Source: an uncultured Oscillospiraceae bacterium
Lineage (GTDB): Bacteria; Bacillota; Clostridia; Oscillospirales; Acutalibacteraceae
Assembly (NCBI GenBank): GCA_900543525.1
Contig: UQRS01000004.1
Span: forward strand, 1-42,840
Direction of reading: 5' to 3'
DNA length: 42,840 nucleotides
In this document: in pieces, positions 41,060 to 42,840 of the stretch
Layout of the letters: each line of letters starts with the position of its first letter
How positions within the stretch are numbered: position 1 is the first letter of the stretch
Program-made: the position numbers and the translations under genes
Notes under the pieces: model-generated
Told to the model about the DNA's origin: nothing
Databases searched by the model: none
What the model saw: the letters and a program-made list of their open reading frames with translations, nothing else

Positions 41060-42133
41060 ATGCAGTATGAGCAATTCTTTACGGAACGGCCTCCCCACCC
41101 CCAAAAGCGGAAAATCGACACCTTCAAAGTGTTTCTCATCATCCTTCTGGTCGTGGCGGTCGCGGCCTGCGGCGTTTTGGGAGGGCGGTGTTGGCTGCTT
41201 TCTCAAAAGGCCGAACAGTTGACCAGTGAAATGACCGCCCTGCAAAACGACGCGGAAACCTGCAAGCAGCAGCTGAGCACCTATCAAAACCTGTTTGGAG
41301 AAATCAATCTCCCGACGCTGGCGGCCGACGACTCCAACTACGGCGAGGTTGTATCCTCTTATGAGGCGGCGACGGCCGGCATGGTGACCCGCCTGACCAG
41401 CCTGCGGGAAGAACTGAACGCCATGCAGTCGGCGCACAAGAGCAAGGAGACGCCCACCTCTGCCGAAACGGGCGGGTCCTCCGCCTCCTCCGAAAAGCCG
41501 GCCAAGAAGGTCTGCTACCTGACCTTCGACGACGGACCGTCGGAAAACACGCTGAAAATTCTGGAGGTTCTGCGGCGCTATAATGCCAAGGCCACCTTCT
41601 TCGTCATCGGCGCCGGCAAGCTGGACTATGTCAAAAACATCCATGACGAAGGGCACACGGTCGCCCTCCACTCCAACACCCACAGCTACAAGCAGATTTA
41701 CACCAGCACCGACGCCTTCTTCCAGGATCTGGAGACCATTCGGAGCCGGGTAGAGGCCATCACCGGGGAAAAGACCGTGCTCATGCGCTTCCCGGGCGGC
41801 AGCAGCAACACGGTCAGCAAAAGCTACTGCGCGGGCGTTATGACCGAGCTGACCCGCATGGTTGAGGAACGCGGCTACTTCTATTTCGACTGGAATGTCG
41901 ACTCGGGCGACGCGAGCGGAAACAATATTCCCGCCAGCAAGCTGGTGGGACATATCAAGGCGCTGGATTACAACCAGTATGGGGATATCTGCGTTCTCTG
42001 CCACGACGCGGCGGCCAAAAGCACCACGGTAGAGGCGCTGCCCGAAATGATCGAGTATCTCAGCGCGCAGGGCTATGTGTTCGAGGGACTGACCCCCAGC
42101 TCGAGGGGATTTCATCAGGGCGTGAATAACTAA
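41060..42133 (+). CDS. Membrane-anchored polysaccharide deacetylase (PgdA-like NodB domain)
   Basis: A 357-residue protein. A membrane helix (about 23-47) is followed by a coiled coil (about 50-125) and a Ser/Thr-rich linker. The NodB deacetylase domain (about 148-345) has TFDDGPS (Asp157/Asp158), HSNTH (His204, His208, the zinc ligands), RFPGGSSN, the DWNVDSGD strand and LCHD near the end. It faces outward and would remove acetyl groups from peptidoglycan GlcNAc or another surface glycan, a change that often reduces lysozyme sensitivity. Spacing from the upstream gene is 81 nt with no terminator seen, so joint transcription is possible. Confidence 0.9.
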   Translation: MQYEQFFTERPPHPQKRKIDTFKVFLIILLVVAVAACGVLGGRCWLLSQKAEQLTSEMTALQNDAETCKQQLSTYQNLFGEINLPTLAADDSNYGEVVSSYEAATAGMVTRLTSLREELNAMQSAHKSKETPTSAETGGSSASSEKPAKKVCYLTFDDGPSENTLKILEVLRRYNAKATFFVIGAGKLDYVKNIHDEGHTVALHSNTHSYKQIYTSTDAFFQDLETIRSRVEAITGEKTVLMRFPGGSSNTVSKSYCAGVMTELTRMVEERGYFYFDWNVDSGDASGNNIPASKLVGHIKALDYNQYGDICVLCHDAAAKSTTVEALPEMIEYLSAQGYVFEGLTPSSRGFHQGVNN

Positions 42134-42246
42134 ACCCCCTCTCATAAAAGCGGCCGCGGCTACCGCCATGCAGCCGGCAGGGCGAACCTCGTCGGCCAAT
42201 AAAACAAAAAAGCCGGAAAGCCCGGCCGCGGTAGGAGGAAGGCCGT

Positions 42247-42747
42247 TTGCGCAAACATAAGGCAACCTGTTTCAGATACCTGCTTTGGGTGGCTGTGCTT
42301 TTTTGGGCCGGGATGATTTTCTATATGTCGGCGCAAAACGCCGGCAGCTCCAATGCCATGAGCGGCGGCCTGCTCCAGAGAATTACCGCCCTCTTTCCCG
42401 TTTTTCGGAGGATGGCCGCAGAAGAGCGGGCACAGCTGCTCTCCCTTCTGCACACCCTTTTGCGCAAGGCGGCGCACTGGTCCTTGTACTTCGTATTGGG
42501 AGCATTGGGCGCGCTGCTTTCGCTTTGCTACCCGCTCTCCTTCCGGGTTCGCGCGCCGCTGGTTTTCGGCGGCAGCCTGCTTTACGCCCTGTCGGACGAG
42601 CTGCATCAGTATTTCGTCCCGGGGCGAAGCTGCGAGTTTCGGGATGTTCTGATTGATTTCTGCGGCGCGCTCACAGGGGCTTCCCTGGTCTTCCTGATCG
42701 CCTTCCTGCATAAAAAGCGGCGGAAGGCTTCCGACGCGCCGAGGTAA
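42247..42747 (+). CDS. VanZ-family membrane protein
   Basis: A 166-residue protein with about four membrane helices and the VanZ-family pattern: LFWAGMIFYMSAQ near the N-terminus, the RKAAHWSLYFVLG helix, and SDELHQYFVPGRSCEFRDVLIDFCGALTG, where DE/HQ and R..D..ID are the conserved polar residues. Some VanZ proteins raise teicoplanin resistance, but most, like this one outside a van cluster, have unknown function. The TTG start has AGGAGG about 7 nt upstream. It follows the deacetylase by 113 nt. Confidence 0.88.
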   Translation: MRKHKATCFRYLLWVAVLFWAGMIFYMSAQNAGSSNAMSGGLLQRITALFPVFRRMAAEERAQLLSLLHTLLRKAAHWSLYFVLGALGALLSLCYPLSFRVRAPLVFGGSLLYALSDELHQYFVPGRSCEFRDVLIDFCGALTGASLVFLIAFLHKKRRKASDAPR

Positions 42748-42792
42748 AAATCGCAAACCGTAAAAAAGACCGTGAAACCTGCACTTGAACAG

Positions 42793-42840
42793 CACCCCAT
42801 TTGTTAGACAAGTATGATATACTATCTAATAAGTGGGGTG
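42793..42840. mobile_element. Possible insertion-sequence end or large dyad at the window edge
   Basis: The last 48 bp form an inverted repeat of two 18-bp arms (CACCCCA...TTAGACA and its near-complement TATCTAA...GTGGGGTG, 15 of 18 matching) around ATGATATAC-type sequence. TTAGAC and TAATAA hexamers lie 17 nt apart. Such promoter-plus-dyad ends resemble the left end of IS3-type elements, but no transposase is within the window, so the call is tentative. Confidence 0.35.

Noticed and set aside
42247..42747. Glycopeptide resistance (van) locus
   Set aside because: VanZ-family proteins are common outside van clusters; no vanHAX, vanS or vanR genes are present.

Overview
The window looks like a chromosomal segment of a GC-rich anaerobic Firmicute (Clostridia, most likely an Oscillospirales/Ruminococcaceae-type gut bacterium). 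This rests on AGGAGG-type ribosome binding sites, frequent TTG/GTG starts, a CIRCE element before groESL, dockerin-tagged secreted proteins, FtsEX beside coiled-coil M23 hydrolases, RqcH, TrmK/Nif3, a CpsB-type phosphatase with its tyrosine kinase, and VanZ. Almost all of it is ordinary chromosome. No rRNA, tRNA, CRISPR array or complete mobile element was seen. The last 48 bp resemble one end of an insertion sequence.

Layout. (1) 0.1-3.4 kb: an EF-G paralogue with altered GTPase motifs, a 592-bp spacer holding an 8-bp tandem repeat, and a GNAT acetyltransferase. (2) 3.5-9.0 kb (minus): a complete branched-chain amino-acid ABC importer (binding lipoprotein, LivH, LivM, LivG, LivF). The lipoprotein gene has a strong promoter and a ~290-nt leader, and an internal terminator and second promoter separate it from the transporter core. 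(3) 9.1-14.0 kb (minus): WYL regulator, DUF1854 protein and an ABC exporter with an extra N-terminal domain plus zinc ribbon, preceded by a LysR regulator. (4) 14.0-14.4 kb: two nearly identical 122/123-bp copies of a two-hairpin element directly behind a predicted promoter, the best candidate here for something undescribed. (5) 14.6-22.8 kb: a secreted-glycan island with a dockerin-bearing SGNH hydrolase, a GH4 alpha-galactosidase (melA-like) divergent from an AraC regulator, and a dockerin-bearing DUF4886 protein with a duplicated module.

(6) 22.9-25.1 kb: groES-groEL under CIRCE control. (7) 25.3-33.0 kb (minus): envelope and division cluster consisting of a lipoprotein, a PucR/CdaR-type regulator, ftsE, ftsX (with a Ser/Thr-rich insertion), two M23 hydrolase-like proteins and an S41 protease. 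(8) 33.1-35.5 kb (minus): Wzz-like tyrosine kinase with an abnormal P-loop plus CpsB-like phosphatase. (9) 35.5-39.8 kb (minus): rqcH with an overlapping ArsC-like gene; DUF1858, trmK and a Nif3-like gene. (10) 39.8-42.8 kb (plus): a metal-binding lipoprotein with a terminator-like leader, a membrane-anchored polysaccharide deacetylase, a VanZ protein, and the possible IS end.

How the parts fit: regions 7, 8 and 10 mostly concern building, trimming and modifying the cell wall and surface polysaccharide. Region 5 concerns extracellular glycan breakdown and uptake of galactosides. Region 2 imports amino acids. Functions are read from sequence motifs by eye; no database search was run.
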